Shown here: in pieces, positions 1 to 13,084 of the stretch
Layout: the number at the start of each line of letters is the position of its first letter
Numbering within the stretch: position 1 is the first letter of the stretch
Origin: Ignelater luminosus
Lineage: Eukaryota > Arthropoda > Insecta > Coleoptera > Elateridae
Length of the DNA stretch: 64,000 bases
Direction: 5' to 3'
Assembly (NCBI GenBank): GCA_011009095.1
Contig: VTPC01008821.1
Span: 186,001 to 250,000, forward strand
Made by a program: the position numbers and the translations under genes
The notes under the pieces: model-generated
The model's input: the letters and a program-made list of their open reading frames with translations, nothing else
Databases searched by the model: none
Told to the model about the DNA's origin: nothing

Positions 1-2559
1 TGGTCTAACACAGTAGACTTTTAGTTTTGTGCTATATTGAAAATGGGGCGTGTATCGATCAGCACAGCTTCAAATTTCTTACCAGGCAAGCTGTAAAACC
101 TTGGATATGCCGAAACATTTAATATCAGCAAAGAAAGAATTTAAACAAAATTTATTTAAGTAAGTATTTTCCAAGTATTCATATTTTTTCAACTCATACA
201 AAATCTAACTTAACTTATGTTAGTTGTATACTGAGCAGCTCCAGTTTGAATTTACCAAAGAATGAAATGTATATATATGTACATATTGATGTAAAACTAC
301 ACGTCAAGCAAGTAAGGTGTACGGTTTCAAGTTCTTTCAGAAAGATTGCTTGGTCATTAAGCAATACAAGCAGAATACATAACCTGTTTGAGTCAATAGA
401 ATGCAAAGTTTGCAAATCGTATTTTTCCCAAGAAAACTGCAAAAAATCGAATAGTTAATTTCACGTGCAAGCAAACAAATATTTTTTTAAATAAACACAT
501 GAATGAAAATTACAAACACGTGAAGTAAATTTTTATATTACTTTTATATAATGAGGAAATGTTAAACTTGTACTAAATGAACAAAAAAGATAACTTCATT
601 AGTTGAGGTTAGAAAAACAAAAAGGCATAACAATGTAATTAACAAGAATTCTCATGAAACATCAGATTGTGTCCTTATGATTAATTGTGTCGAATTTTTT
701 ATATCGCGAAGTAATTTTTAGAAGATAATTAGAAAAAAGTTCTTGACACAAACAACACATGGGTGGTGAATTCAAAAATAGCTCGTGGTGTTATAAACGA
801 GATCCCTCTTATGTGTATACACAACCTTATTTACAATATAATTATTGCATAACTACCCGTATCTGACAGGAGGAACCGTTTGGGTTTTTAGGTGGACAAA
901 AAAAAGGTAATAATGATTTCCACGGAGATCACGATGAGGACGATCTCTCATCGTCGTCGTCATCTTAAGAGAGCAATCATCTCCCTGGGGCAACGGCCAT
1001 GCTTACGATTCAACAATAATCAAACCATAAAGATGAAGGAATCCAGCATATTTAGTTTGTGACAGGGGGCCATGTTTTCCTATAATTAATACATCGACTA
1101 AATTAGATATAGCTCCCGTGATTTTGCTGAGAGATATAATAATATAATTCAAGCGAGGCGAGCGAGTGTGGCCACAGCCGCCTAATGTCTTAATAACTTC
1201 ATTTATGTATTCAAGGTCAACCCAATCTTCTACACTCGTATGGCTGCGGGCGTTGTTCTTCGTTTTTGATCCGCCTCTACCTCATTCTTGAATGCTTTTA
1301 CATTCATTTTTATTGTTTACGGCAAAACATATACATACTTACGTACGTTGAGTAAGCTCAAAATTCTTTGTCAATTATTGTAGGTTGTATCCCACCACCA
1401 TCACTATCATTGTAAAGGAACCATTTATGAATCAACAAATAATAAAAGTTGCAATTCCCACAGTTTTCGATTGTTTAAGACGGGAATATTATTTTGTCGG
1501 AAGTTATCACTAATCAGTATAAAGAATCTAAAAGCAAAAAACATAATTAAATTAATAAAAACAATGAAAAACCATAATAACGTAATTTGCGTCACACTAG
1601 TGAAAAACCTTTCAAATTAATTAAAGTAGAAAAAAATTAATTAAATTGCTTCATAACAAATTTTCAATTAATCTAATTATTTTTTATGTTTCATTAGCTT
1701 TTGATAATAATAGTATATTGGTACTAGTAATTCTTGTATTGAAAGTTATATGGACTGAAGTAGGTCCTATGGAATTTGGATGCAGGTTCTTTCACTCCAC
1801 TGCCCGCTGCGTACTCCATCTTCGTCTTATTAACAGCAAAAAGTTCACGGTTATGTCTCTATTTCACTTTAACTTGGTCAGTTTTAGGCTTTGTCCAAGA
1901 CCGGCCCGACTGCTCGAACAATATTTCTATTTACTTTATCGCTCAGAAAAGAAACTAAATACACCTACGATTTTAAATCTGGTTCTCGTTTTTAAATAAA
2001 ATAAATACCGGTATTAAAATACTAGCCTTTTTTATTTGATTCGTTCTTGTTATGATCTGGTTTTAATATTATCTTTTTCTTCAAACCTACTACGCTATTG
2101 CTTCTGTGGGTGTTTCTACATTACACTTGGGTGAGATAAGAGAAACGTTATTTAGTTGTTACTGAACCGTTAGGTGTAGTTTTGTGAGTTGGGATATTTT
2201 TAAAATTCTCAAGAAACAAAACGGTAAGAAACTGAATAACAGTAGGATACGAACGCTCTTCTTTTTTTGGGTTATAAATCAGAAACTATCAAATTCTCAA
2301 CTACTTATAACGTTCCCTATTTGAGATTGTCAAGTTTACAAACATGCGCATTCCAATCAGAAAATGATTTATTAGATTATTACAAAGTTATGGATTTATT
2401 GTGAAAGTAGTTTCCATTTTACATATTTATCTATGATATGGGCTCGTCTAGTTGAGCCTTTGATTTGATGCCAATGAATTTTTATATTTAATACTTACAA
2501 TACAATAAAAAAGAATTCAACCCCAATTCTGAAACTAACCGAAGTTGAGCAACCAAACT
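1..2559. other. Gene-free AT-rich stretch
   Basis: No reading frame here resembles a known protein; the longest open frame (about 117 codons near 1646-1999) lies in AT-rich sequence and has no recognisable domain. A GC-richer patch is listed separately. I see no RNA gene or intact transposon. Confidence 0.5.
885..1300. promoter_or_regulatory. GC-richer patch, possible regulatory element
   Basis: Two patches (about 885-1040 and 1140-1290) are visibly richer in G and C than the surrounding AT-rich DNA. The first contains a short CGT-triplet run (about 949-960) that can pair with the GATGAGGACGAT stretch just before it. There is no coding signal. A distal regulatory element of the downstream ci gene is one possibility; this is inference from base composition only. 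Confidence 0.18.
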
Positions 2560-2985
2560 TTGTAATAACACATGATAATCTGTTGTAGAGTAAATCTGCA
2601 GCTTTTTCCTCCAGAATTCCCAACGTTCTTCTCAGGATATCCAGACATTTAATAACATTATATCTGTAAGACTCTAAATGCGACTTGAAATTTTACAATT
2701 TTTAAATTTTAGAAGTACATTTTGTACAACCAGCATAATGCCATGGATTATTTAAAATTCTTCTGTGTTTCGAACGACATGACGTAATTGGTAATCCAAA
2801 CTAATAGTCTGTTCGTTATTTAGTGCATGAGAGTGTTCAGATTAAATCTCTAGTGTTTTTCCAAAATTTCCAGTATTTTCCAAGAATTCTCAGACATTTA
2901 ATAACATTATGAAAACCCAAATCTGGAAGAGCCCAATTTTACAAATTTGTAAATTCTAGACTTTCAAGTTCCTCAAAAGACATTT
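2560..2985. repeat. Two diverged copies of a ~250-bp tandem repeat
   Basis: The 20-base string CAGACATTTAATAACATTAT occurs at about 2642 and 2891. In both copies it is preceded by similar TTCCA-GAATT-rich sequence and followed by a TTTACAAnTTnTAAATT stretch. The spacing is about 250 bp and the copies are clearly diverged outside this core. Confidence 0.6.
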
Positions 2986-5454
2986 CAATGTTTTCTCTCC
3001 ATAAAAGCTTCACATATTCACATATTGGATGTATACCTGGGTGTCAAAAAAATCCTACACGCAATTAATACTATTCGATATTTTTTCCTAGTTCCAAACC
3101 ATTTACCATGAATGACAGCAACATGATAAAAATCTTCCAGTCTTAAAAAACAAGATTTTCACTGCTAGAGCAGGTGTTAGCAAAATTAGAAAATCAGTAT
3201 TGGAAAACTAGATTGCTTGGCTAAATTTCTGCTGATAAGTCTGCCAATCAGGGGCCAAGTTTGTCCACCTTAATGGCGATACAGTCTTAAGTCATTTGAT
3301 ATTTCTGTCGTTGCAAGGCACACCTTCAAGTTTCTCACCCACGTCATACTGCAAAGTTGTCAGTTGAAAAAACCAAACTGCTATAGTTATCACTTATTAA
3401 CCATTATGACCTTTTCTGGCAAAATGCGATAAGAAGACGATTCACAAATGCGTACATGCAATCACCCCGATGCAAATCTGTGCTACTATTCTCAAGAAAG
3501 CAAATAATTCTTTTAAGGCTACAGTTTCACATTACAGTCTCTCCTGTAAGGTAAAAACAGTGGCTCGGAGCAAAAATTATGCAGTGTCAAGCCCTCACGA
3601 AAGGACAATATAGGAAAACTCTCAACAAATAGTATGGCATTCAACTTTGCGTTTTGTAGCAACATCAAAAATAAAAGAGAAGAAAATAGACAGAGATTTC
3701 GTGCTACTAGTCAACATAAAATTATTCTAGTCCATTGTAGCACCCTTGATGCATTAATGTAAGACTTAGGCAAAACAATAACTAAGTGAACTTTACTTAA
3801 GCGAACAAAATCGTTTTTAGACTATTTTGATTTATAATTACTGAACCAAGAATGTACTAAATAGCAACTGTAAGCAGCTTTTGCTTGATTATTTCTCTTG
3901 GTAAATTGAAAGAACGCTTGGTTAGGCATGATGCAAAGAAACCAATAGAAGTGCTTTCATGGCCTAGAGCGTATTGACATTATTGCCTATTATATTAAAA
4001 CTTTGCCAATCAAAACACAGCTTTTAGACACAGAAGACTAGACCGAGTGCAGTGCATTACTTTCATAAAGATATTTCTCCTCAATTTATTATACTTATAC
4101 TATTGTTCTTCAGTCTAAACTTCAGGTCTAGGACAGGAATTGCAAGCTTTCCATTCAGTGGCCCCTTTTGCTTTTTTGTTCAGACTCAAGCAAACAAGCA
4201 AGCTAATGTTGATTTTCAGTGGCCTGGTTTTAACCGAATGTGCTGGGAGTTGGGGGGTTGATATACGTTTTTTAACACATAGAGCAGTAATAATCTTCGA
4301 TGCTGACATCAAATAAGTATGTTGGAGTTACGAGTGTTAGCAACGTCTCAATGAGTTCGGAGGTCGAGATAGTGGTAGTCGATACGGTCCATTACAGGTA
4401 GAAAAAACGGAAAAGGTGAAGAGACAAATACAAAGGTCATACTACACAATGATTGTGGGTAAAAGGGACTTCTGAAACCACAAACCTACCAACCTTGGAC
4501 ATCGATAGGTGTCCAGTAAGCAAAATTTTTGATGATGAGAAAAAAAACACATACCTGAATTTCTCCTCATGATAAAGACATACGTTGGGCGGCGATATGA
4601 AAAGAAAGCTGTTCAACCGGGTACACACAAACTTTCAAATGCGGAATAAACCCTACACAGGGAGGATAGAAATCGGCATTTAGTCACTCCCACAAGGGAC
4701 CTCCAAAAGGAAAGAATGAACACGCAGGAACTGACATTTGAACACTATCAAGCCCTATCCGGAATATAAAGTTGCCTCAAAACGTATTTCTTTCTGTTAG
4801 AAGTGCTAAGTGAAAAACTACCAAATTTTATTTTTTGTCTTATCAAACTTCTTCCATCTCAATAATATTATGGAAGGTCAAATCAGGAATGGACTGCCTT
4901 GTTAGGAAGTAAAACATAGTTAACTTCTACAAGAAGGAATATGAAAGGATGCGTGTGTGATAATTAAGGTTATATTTATGTTTGTTCTGCCTTAGAAATT
5001 TATGGTTCGTTCTGTATCTGCTGCTTCTTCACACCAAACAGTTGATATTTTTGAAAATGAAGTTTTAAAAGTTTTGAAGATAAATTTTGGGATTATAGCA
5101 GTTCCTGTATTGAGACCTCAGAAATAGAAGGGCATAGAGCTTCTATCGGCCTGCCCAAAATGTGTTTTGGAGGCCATTCAGAAAAACCAACAAAAAATTA
5201 CTAAATTACCATTGTCGAATCACTCGCTCTCAGTTTTTGCCACCAGCAACAAAACTTGCTGATGACTTACGATCATTCGTTCTGGATCGCCAAGAGAATA
5301 TGGCTTCATAGAGAGGTAGAGCAAGTAGAACGTGTATAGACTGCATTTGTTTAGTGTTCATTAGAAAATTGAAAGTATTTTACATCTCTTATTGTGCACA
5401 AATCTGTAATATAGATTTGCTATAATGTCTGACACTAGTTATGGAAGTTATAGA
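2986..5454. other. Gene-free stretch
   Basis: Only short chance open frames are present and none resembles a known protein. A possible decayed hAT-type element at 3171-3271 is listed separately. Confidence 0.45.
3171..3271. mobile_element. Possible decayed hAT-type MITE
   Basis: The right edge, read on the minus strand, is AAGGTGGACAAACTTGG, close to the CAnnGGTGGGCAAAnTTGG termini of the better element at 45604-45728. The left edge starts CAGGTGTTAGCAAAATTAG, also similar to that family's left end. No matching 8-bp target duplication is visible, so this is at best an old, mutated copy. Confidence 0.25.
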
Positions 5455-5940
5455 GAGCCCTGTACGGACCGAGATTTCCAAGCCCCACCCGACTAGGCTC
5501 GACTGGGGATAAATTTGACGCGGCCCGAGAAAAACCTGCTAACTTCTTGATCGACCCGACAAGCCCGAATAGAGAAGTTCAAATAGCCCTACGCGAAGGC
5601 CCGAACGGTTCGACAGATTCTTATGGTCCAACAAGCCTGGGAGTTCCGACAGACTCTTATGGTCGTACAGGCCTGAGAGATTCAAACGGCCCGAAAACTC
5701 AAAGGGCCGAGAAGTCTAAATGTCCCGATAGACCCAAAGCACCGATAAGTTCAAAAGATCCGACGGCCTAAGACGCCCGAGAAACCCGAAGGGCCGAAAA
5801 GTCCAAGAAGTCCGTCAGGCTTAAACGGCCCGACAGGCTCATGTGGCTCGATAAATTTGTAAACTGAGGCCTGACCCAAACCCAAGCTTCGATCCGTGTA
5901 GGCCTCAAGCTCCAGTTGCCCGAGGCTAATAAAGCTTAAT
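5455..5940 (+). repeat. GC-rich minisatellite (GGCCCGA-type motif)
   Basis: An island of GC-rich DNA is built from imperfect 10-20 bp units containing GCCCGA, GGCCGA or TCCGACAG followed by AAGTC or AGGC. Examples recur throughout 5510-5840. The array ends abruptly into AT-rich sequence on both sides. An open frame of about 74 codons (5547-5771) runs through the repeats but is low-complexity and has no recognisable domain, so I do not call it a gene. Confidence 0.75.
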
Positions 5941-7856
5941 TTGGCATCTGTGTTAAATAGAAAAACAGGACGTCAAAAACTCAAGATTGCGTCTATTGAC
6001 CTTCGAGATTTCTTATTGTGTTAAGTATTCCGCAAACTCCATTATTCAAGTGGCCCCAAAAGAAGATATTTGGTCCTCTTTAAAGCTCTTCCAAAACAAT
6101 CAGAGTATTCCGTAAATTATTTTCCTGTCGTTGATCCGTACTGCTGAATATTCTGCAGTTTGATAATTTTACGTACGAAATTTGACTTTTTTTTGTTTGT
6201 AGATTGTAGAGATTGTAAAATTGACATATGAAATGAATTAAGGATTGAAATAATTAGTTTTAGCAGAATACAAGCTTATGATAAGTGAATACCGTTTTAA
6301 TTTTTTAAATTACGTATTTTATCATTATTGGAGATATTTCAAAGAACCTTAAAACTTTACATTATATGCGACCCTTTCCGCATAATCAATCACAATTAAA
6401 TTTGCCCAACAGAAATTTCTGGTTTTATTCGATGACATTTACAAACAACCCAAACCACATCATCAAGACAAAAAGGAAGATAATGTTTTGATTGATTCTC
6501 TCTGTATTCATTGTATTTTTATAACACAGAAAGAATAAAAATAACCAATATCGACGTCATTATCAAGCTTTATAAAACCACAAAAAGGGGTTGAATCTTT
6601 TAAAATTAACTTCCTTAACAGTAGCTGGAATCTTTGAGGTTAAGTTTTTCTGATCTGATTTGCAAATAAGCTTACTTCAACAAAAAAAATTCAATTTTAA
6701 ATAGCTACTGCTGCACTAATAGAAAAAGTGAAGAGTCGCCACTGGCTGTTTCTAAAAAGGAAACACCATAACTTCATTAAGTTGAAATTTAATTGAGGAA
6801 CTAGATGAAAGGGATGATATTATAAAAATACCTATTTTTTGTGTGCTTATCCCAAAAATAAATGATAATAAAGACATTATTTTGAAACATCTGTTTTTAA
6901 AATTGAAATATAGAAAAAAGATGTCGGAATATTAAAGACAAAAATACCTTAAAAAACCTGCTTTACTGGAAGGGAACGTCGCGGTTTGTTTTAAAATGTT
7001 AATGTGTTAATTTTCTTTTAAATTTGTACACGTGTGTTTGTTTTTGTTTTCTTTTCAATTATTTGTACAAATTTTTTCAAGAGATTTCGCCGTTTATATA
7101 ACAAACAGTTGTGTTTCAATTGGCGATTGTTTACTTTTTTAAAAGCGGAAATTCTAAATTTTGTTTTAGAAAGCATTCTTTATAAGATATTTTTTGTCTT
7201 GTTTCAAGATATTTTTAGTTAAGAATTAATTTATTCAAACAACATTCGGTTACAAAGATATACAGTAATATACAGGGTGTCCTCAAGGTGTTTCACATGT
7301 TCAGGTGTACATGGAGATAATTAAGAGTTAATATTTCAGATTAAAGAGGCGAAAGATTTTTCTCATTTAGTATGAACTTCTTGGTGGTGAAATATCATTT
7401 TAATTTAGTAAACAGAAGTTACTTTTGCATTGTTTTTTTTCTGAAATCTTCCTTCTAAAGTTCAATTTTTTTCAATATTTTGAATTACCACGCGATGTCT
7501 ATTATCAATTTGTTACTTTACGTTGTTTCTGTGATGTAAGCAAAATAACAAACTGCTAGTTCAACTTATAGAGTCTATGATCCATAGGAGCACAATACTG
7601 CTCTAGTACTTTAGTTTGGACGTGCACAATCTTCGACAGTAAAATAAAATAAGTCTATTAGTGTCTCTTTTATTTGGAGGATGGTTACTTCATAAATTCG
7701 ATGGCTTCTCTTCAATCAAGCACAATTTATTATTTTAGAAAAGCTGAAGACAAGGATAAGGTTTGGTAGATTCGACCAAAAGTTCTTTCGATCCAACGGA
7801 CATCCACATCTTGGAGGAGAAGATGATTTATTATTATCGAGTTTTATGCGTTCAAT
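5941..7856. other. Gene-free AT-rich stretch
   Basis: No coding or RNA gene was recognised. The string ACAGGGTGTCCTCAAGGTG at about 7273 resembles the ends of various insect transposons, but no partner end or target duplication was found. Confidence 0.45.
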
Positions 7857-7951
7857 TAGTGGAGTTGAGTTTTGATGTTCGACCTACAAAAGATTTGATT
7901 TGTGGTTCTACAAGCTAATTTGGCCCTGGAAGGCAAGTTTCCCCACCTCTG
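7857..7951. mobile_element. hAT-type MITE remnant, related to 45604-45728
   Basis: Read on the minus strand from 7951, the right end is CAGAGGTGGGGAAACTTG, followed by TTCCAGGGCCAAATTAGCTT and GTAGAACCACAAATC. The element at 45728 reads CAAGGGTGGGCAAATCTGG, then CTCCAGGGCTGAATTGGCTC and GTATAACGACAAAGC. The two share a long, diverged terminal region. The left end (TAGTGGAGTTGAG at 7857) resembles the TAGTGGTCAGC left end of the other copy. The flanking 8-mers do not match, so the left boundary is tentative. Confidence 0.45.
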
Positions 7952-10489
7952 CACTAAGCTGAAGAAAACACTCTTAAGCCTACATCAACGAGGTTTCTAT
8001 TGACTTTTGACGGTGTGGATACTAGACCCCCTAAGGCGTGCAATAGCATTACCTCATGTCTAATTTGACTGCAAATTAAATACGCTTTACTCCCTTTCGA
8101 ATCTGGACTTGTGTGGTAAAAGATTTTCGTTAATCGCCAATTGGGAACATAAAACAAGCCAATCAAAGTCGACCAAACTCAGACTTTGAGATCTATCGGT
8201 TGGATTTTCACCATTTTCACTACAACTTGTACCTTCTTCTAAAACTGCCAGCTTGTCTAATAGTTTCACCATAATAACAATAACAATAAGCTGTGAATTA
8301 AAAGCAGACAGTGGATAGCTTCAGAATTCATCCACTAAGGAACAGAATAACAAGTTCAGCAATTTCTGCTCTGCTAATACCAGGGTACATTTCAAACTTG
8401 TCGCTAAATTAAATTTTGTTATAGATACAGGAATAAAGTTGCAATTTCGACTTGGAAGACACCCATATCAGGCAAAAAGAAAGTTACTGCAGATGTCAAA
8501 ATCGTTTTGATGCACCAGCATGTAATTATGATGTGATAACATCAGTAGTAACCTCAAAAGTTTTGAAGGAGGAGAAGGTGCTGTTTGGGTATTTTTTCTA
8601 AAAGGAGATAGTGAACAATATAAGTTAGGAAAGCACCAGAGAATGCTGCTAGACTATTAGCTAATCACAGAGAATAACTGCAACAAAGTAAATTCTTCAT
8701 CTTGGTCAGTCAGATTACTTACTCTTCTGTAATTTGTGTAACTGAAAGGATTTTATTCTTAAACTGAACAAAAACAAGTCAGGATTATAGGGAGGATGGT
8801 TCAGCTCAGCAAAGTTTGGCTCTTTTTTTGTAGACAAGATGCTTTTGATGTTGGTGAGGATTTGTGCAAATACTGTTCTTCACCACTAGAGAAAATCATC
8901 AAAAAAACCTTAGTGTGAACTATGTGAAAACAATAGCAACGCAAAGCTGCATCGCATCGCTTGACGGTTTGGCGAAGTAGATGAGTGAGTGGTCTCATTT
9001 GTGAGGGGGAAGCCAAACAGGATGTTGGGGGATTCGGTTTGGATGCTTGTGTTTCTTTTTGGAATCAAGTATGAACTTCATTGAATCAAATATAGCCGTT
9101 TTAGAGGACTTGGTCTAATTAGAAACGAAATCTCCAGTTGTCCTAGTTCTTCTGTAGAGCTGCGGGATGTCGTCCACAAAATTCGTGGAGGTAACTAACT
9201 CTTCTGGTTCTCCTTGCATAACTTAACTGAAATGCCATGGAATCACATCGAATTTAGTTCTTCTTCTTCAATTTGATCTTAAAATGGTTTTGTTTAAGCT
9301 TTTTTTGCATGTCAAATCTGGAACGAAAAGATGTTGCTTGATGCTATTTTTTTCAACAGTTAACTATGAAATGAAAGTGTTGTCATTTAGGCAAGAAACT
9401 TGAGGATCATTCAAAATCGACGAAATTAGAAAAATGACCACATTAATATATGGGACAGTTTTATTTGTAGCGATTAATACAGAATGATGGGACAATGACC
9501 TTAAGCTTGAAGTCATGTAGGAACTCTTTGAAACAAAACAAAAAAGAACTCAAGAACTATGTAGATATCATCTCTACAACTATTACATGCTGATCTCCGT
9601 GTAAGAGAAGTGCCCAAAATCCCCTGAACGTTTTATAAAATTTATTCGGTGCAAAACAGAATTTAAAACCAACAAAAAAGATAATTTTGATTAAACAAAG
9701 TAAAGGCGGATTTTTAAATGAATAATGTCATCGTAACCGTTCAGAGGAGATTGTCTTAATAAAACAAAACATGTATACAAAACGCCTTTGTAGGTATTTT
9801 GATGGTGATATATTTTTATCGCCAAAAACGAAAATATAAAACTAACCACCTACATTATGTCGAAACCAAATCAATTTCTTGTGGAATGAAAAATAAAACA
9901 GACGATAGTCACAGTTTTAAATAACAAAAATATTGCTTCCTTTGTAGATTCCTATTTTTACCTTTATTGAAAGCAACTTGTTTTTGTCCCCTAGAATCGA
10001 TTTTAGAACAAAAGCATGTTTATAACCAACAAACTCTTTTTCCGTTGCTAAATTCTTGGTGAGAATTTAAATATTGATTAAAACAAATTAAAATCTTACT
10101 AAAACATTTGAAAAATACACAACATGTAAACATTGAGAAGAAACAAAAACAAATATTTGTTTCCAATTGTCACAACAAAACAAGCAATAAAACACTTGAA
10201 GATTAATTCCTATAAGCGAGCCAGGTAGTAAAATTTCATGGTTTTGAGTAAATCTTAAAACATCTGAAAATCATAAAAGTTTTACTGCGCCATTTTCAAA
10301 TTAATTTCATTTCGAAAATTGTTCACGCAATCCATATTTTCCACTTGGGATAAATAGGCCAGAAAATTATTAAATTTGTGAGAAACTAATTTCTTACAAA
10401 ATCTTTCTTTCAGAATTTTACCGAATAATTTTAAATCCCATGTTCTCCACCACTGCTGAGTGTTAAGAAAATGTGAGACCATTCCCTTG
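7952..10489. other. Gene-free stretch upstream of ci
   Basis: Short chance open frames only. A near-palindrome lies at about 9495-9520 (ATGACCTTAAGCTTGAAGTC). No element with paired ends was found. Confidence 0.45.
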
Positions 10490-11373
10490 CAGTCTGGAGT
10501 TGCTGGACGTATGCTACACCCGCCCTTCGGCCCCCTCTTCCACACTCGTTAGTTGAGTTGTAAGGCCTGGCTGTCAACTACTCGCCTGCCTCTAGTTAGT
10601 TCCCCGTAGTCCTTAACTTCGGTGCGTTGTATTTAGACCGATTAACCAATAGAACATGTGCCTTACATTACACTGTTGTTAATTTAGTGATCGATGAACT
10701 GAAACTTGACAGATCCTGAAATACTAAAAAAGCATCGTTGGTGCTATTATAAATGCAAACAAACAATCCCGTTTTATTACCAATAAGGAAGACAAAAGAG
10801 ATTTAATTAAACCATTTTTTCAAAGAATTAATAATTATTTCTGTTTAGTGTGCCTTCAGTTGATTGTAAATAAAGATTGACGTGTCTAGACAATAAAATT
10901 ATATTCGTGCATGCAAATATGATTGTGTTCAATATAATAATTGTTGAAGTTTCTGCGACAGTATCATCATTATAATAACCAGGAGATTAAAAATAAACAG
11001 AAGAACGTCGCCAAGTCTCTTCGTGCTCTCGTTGTCTCTCGATAGTACACAAAAACGGGAGAAACGGGGAAAACATGTGGCTCTCGTTGTTGGCATGTAA
11101 CTCGTCGTGAACATTTCCTTGTTTGGCTTGTTAATTGAGACATCTTATTTAGTGTTAAATTGTTTGCCGTCGTTTCATGTTCCATAAATGAAACAACATT
11201 CATTTTTTTCCTGTATTTTCTAAAAGAAAACCATGACATTGTTAACTTTCTTAATCAGTATTCGGACTAGATAATTTTAGTGTAAAACGAGTAATAAATA
11301 AAGAAGAAAGAGAATATCAATTCGAGAAAAAAAAGAGGAAAATCTTAAATGAAATTATGTTGTGATTTGTGCA
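10490..11373 (+). promoter_or_regulatory. Presumed promoter and 5' leader region of ci
   Basis: About 10490-10640 is clearly GC-richer than its surroundings (runs such as CCCGCCCTTCGGCCCCCTC), and a second GC-richer patch lies at about 11005-11115. Both sit a few hundred bases upstream of the ci start codon on the same strand, the position expected for promoter and 5' untranslated sequence. I cannot identify a transcription start, TATA box or upstream intron with confidence. An in-frame TGA at 11350-11352 closes the reading frame before the start codon. Confidence 0.3.
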
Positions 11374-11558
11374 ATGCCCGAAAAAGAGGCGGATTTTCAA
11401 GCAGCCATGTCTGCAGGTCTGCCACTTCAGTTTCCGTCGGCTTTTGCTGCTTTCCATGCACCGCTTCCCGTCGATCAAAGAACCCACGAGGGACGATACG
11501 TTTGGGATCCCAGGATGCAACCTCCTGGAGCGCCTTTTCATCATCCATCGCCACCAGG
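11374..11558 (+). CDS. ci: cubitus interruptus/Gli homologue, first coding exon (partial gene)
   Basis: This is the N-terminal exon of a Gli-family zinc-finger transcription factor, the nuclear effector of Hedgehog signalling. It encodes 61 residues plus two bases (phase 2) and ends at GG|GTAAGT. The diagnostic stretch is residues about 19-43: FPSAFAAFHAPLPVDQRTHE followed by GRYVWDP. This matches the conserved N-terminal block of Gli proteins (pattern F-P-A-F-H-x-P-x-P-x-D-x-R-x-H-E-G-R-Y-x-x-D-P, known from vertebrate GLI). The tail is rich in Pro and His. The start ATG at 11374 is the first ATG after an in-frame TGA at 11350-11352; the second in-frame Met is residue 12. The zinc fingers and the rest of the protein are not in this window, so the gene is truncated here by the window edge. 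Identification rests on this one motif block read by eye. Confidence 0.82.
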
Positions 11559-11564
11559 GTAAGT
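11559..11564 (+). other. 5' splice site of the ci exon (GTAAGT)
   Basis: GTAAGT follows CCACCAGG exactly where the conserved coding sequence ends, and stop codons appear soon afterwards in all frames. It is a full-consensus donor with an exon-final G. It leaves two bases of a codon (phase 2). Confidence 0.85.
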
Positions 11565-13084
11565 TTCTTTTATTTTTTTTCCTTGGGTATTATTACTTGC
11601 ACGTTTTGTCCAAGGAGAAAGTTATCGCTCGGAAATCTCTCAAATGTTTTAGATTCGTTCCGGTGTCGAGTAGTTTTAAAAGTGGAATGTGTGAGATTCT
11701 AAAATACTCTCGAGACCGTAACATGAAATTAAAAACTTTAAGTCAAAAATACATCATGGTGATAATCGAAATTTTGCACGCCTAGAAATTCAATATCGAA
11801 TGTTTCTTACAGCCTTTTTTACTAGTTGCAAATGCTTCATGTCCAAAATCATTTTCTTATCCATAATAGACAGTAAATTATCTTAAGCAGGAAGTTTGAA
11901 ATGGTCTTTCAATTGGCCAAAGAGATGGAAGAGAAGTATTCTTCAAGAAAAATTGAATCCAAAGATTCTTTTAACACTAAAACCCTGTGGTACAGACTCA
12001 TCATTTTGTATAACAAATAAAAGCATTTTGCTAGACAATTTCGATTTTTGACATTGTTTTGAATATGCTCAAAATTTGAAAGATCTTCGCGTGGTTGCAA
12101 CAGAAAATTTATGCTATGTAACAAACCAAACAGATCAATGATAGATTTAATACGGAAGATTAAAGCGGTTTTTGGAGAAACATCAATGCCATTCTATTAA
12201 ATCATCTTCAACTATGAAGTCAAACCCTAAAGTTTTGCGTACCACCTTACCATAAGCAGTTTCGCTGAAGTAAATCAAAGAGAACCAAAAATCTAAGCTC
12301 GAAATATTCATCTTTTGACGTAACTTTCATACGGTTGGGATCAGAATCTTGAAACTTGAATAACTCTCATCATTTGATTCTTACTAGACTCGATATAAAG
12401 TTAAAATATGCTCAAAAATGTAAGATTAAGTTTTGACTTTTGTGGGTGTTGCGATTTCCCAACTACATTTTCTCTTCATGAATATCCAACACCAATTTAG
12501 ATATTAAAATGCAATATAAAGAAATTATGATGTTGGTTTGCTGTGAGCATAATTCAGACTGTTTTTGGGTTTATTATCATAATACTTTAACTCTGATATT
12601 TTAAATGAAATTTGTTTCAGCGTGGAAAGCTCCCATCATCAACGATAAGAACAAGTGCAAAAACTTGCTGATAATATTCAAAATTCTGTGGCTAAGCTAG
12701 CAATTGAAGTACTGCGCTCACTATTACAATTAACTCAGAAAATTATATTTACGGTAACGCTACATCCTGATGCATCAAAATAGCGTGGCATTCTCAATTT
12801 TTTAGAATCAAACTTAGCTAGATTTAAGATAAATATTTTTGGGAACATCTTCTTGCCATCATCCATCATTAATCTAAAGAATATGTTGTCCAAATTAAGA
12901 CATGAAATCTGTTTTTGCTGTTGAAACAACCAGATTCAGGACTGATCTGCAAAAGAATCAACTTTCCGACTTCAAACCGAAAAAAGTCTTAATATCTAGA
13001 ATGTTTTGATAACTGAATTTATCAGAATTTCTCTACTCTAATTAACACTCTACGAGTTGAAAGGTACTGAAGTTTCACTGATTG
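11565..13084. other. Intronic sequence without recognised features
   Basis: AT-rich sequence. An acceptor-like TTTGTTTCAG ends at 12620, but joining it to the phase-2 ci exon reaches a TAA within ten codons, so it is not a convincing exon. Confidence 0.4.

Noticed and set aside
5547-5771. 74-codon open frame with Gly/Pro/Ser-rich product
   Set aside because: It is the translation of the GC-rich minisatellite; its pattern follows the DNA repeat and no domain is present.
7264-7300. ACAGGGTGTCCTCAAGGTG as a transposon terminus
   Set aside because: No inverted partner and no target duplication could be found within several kilobases.
12611-12660. Acceptor-like TTTGTTTCAG as the start of ci exon 2
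   Set aside because: Joined to the phase-2 donor it reads GGC GTG and stops at TAA after nine codons, with no Gli-like residues.
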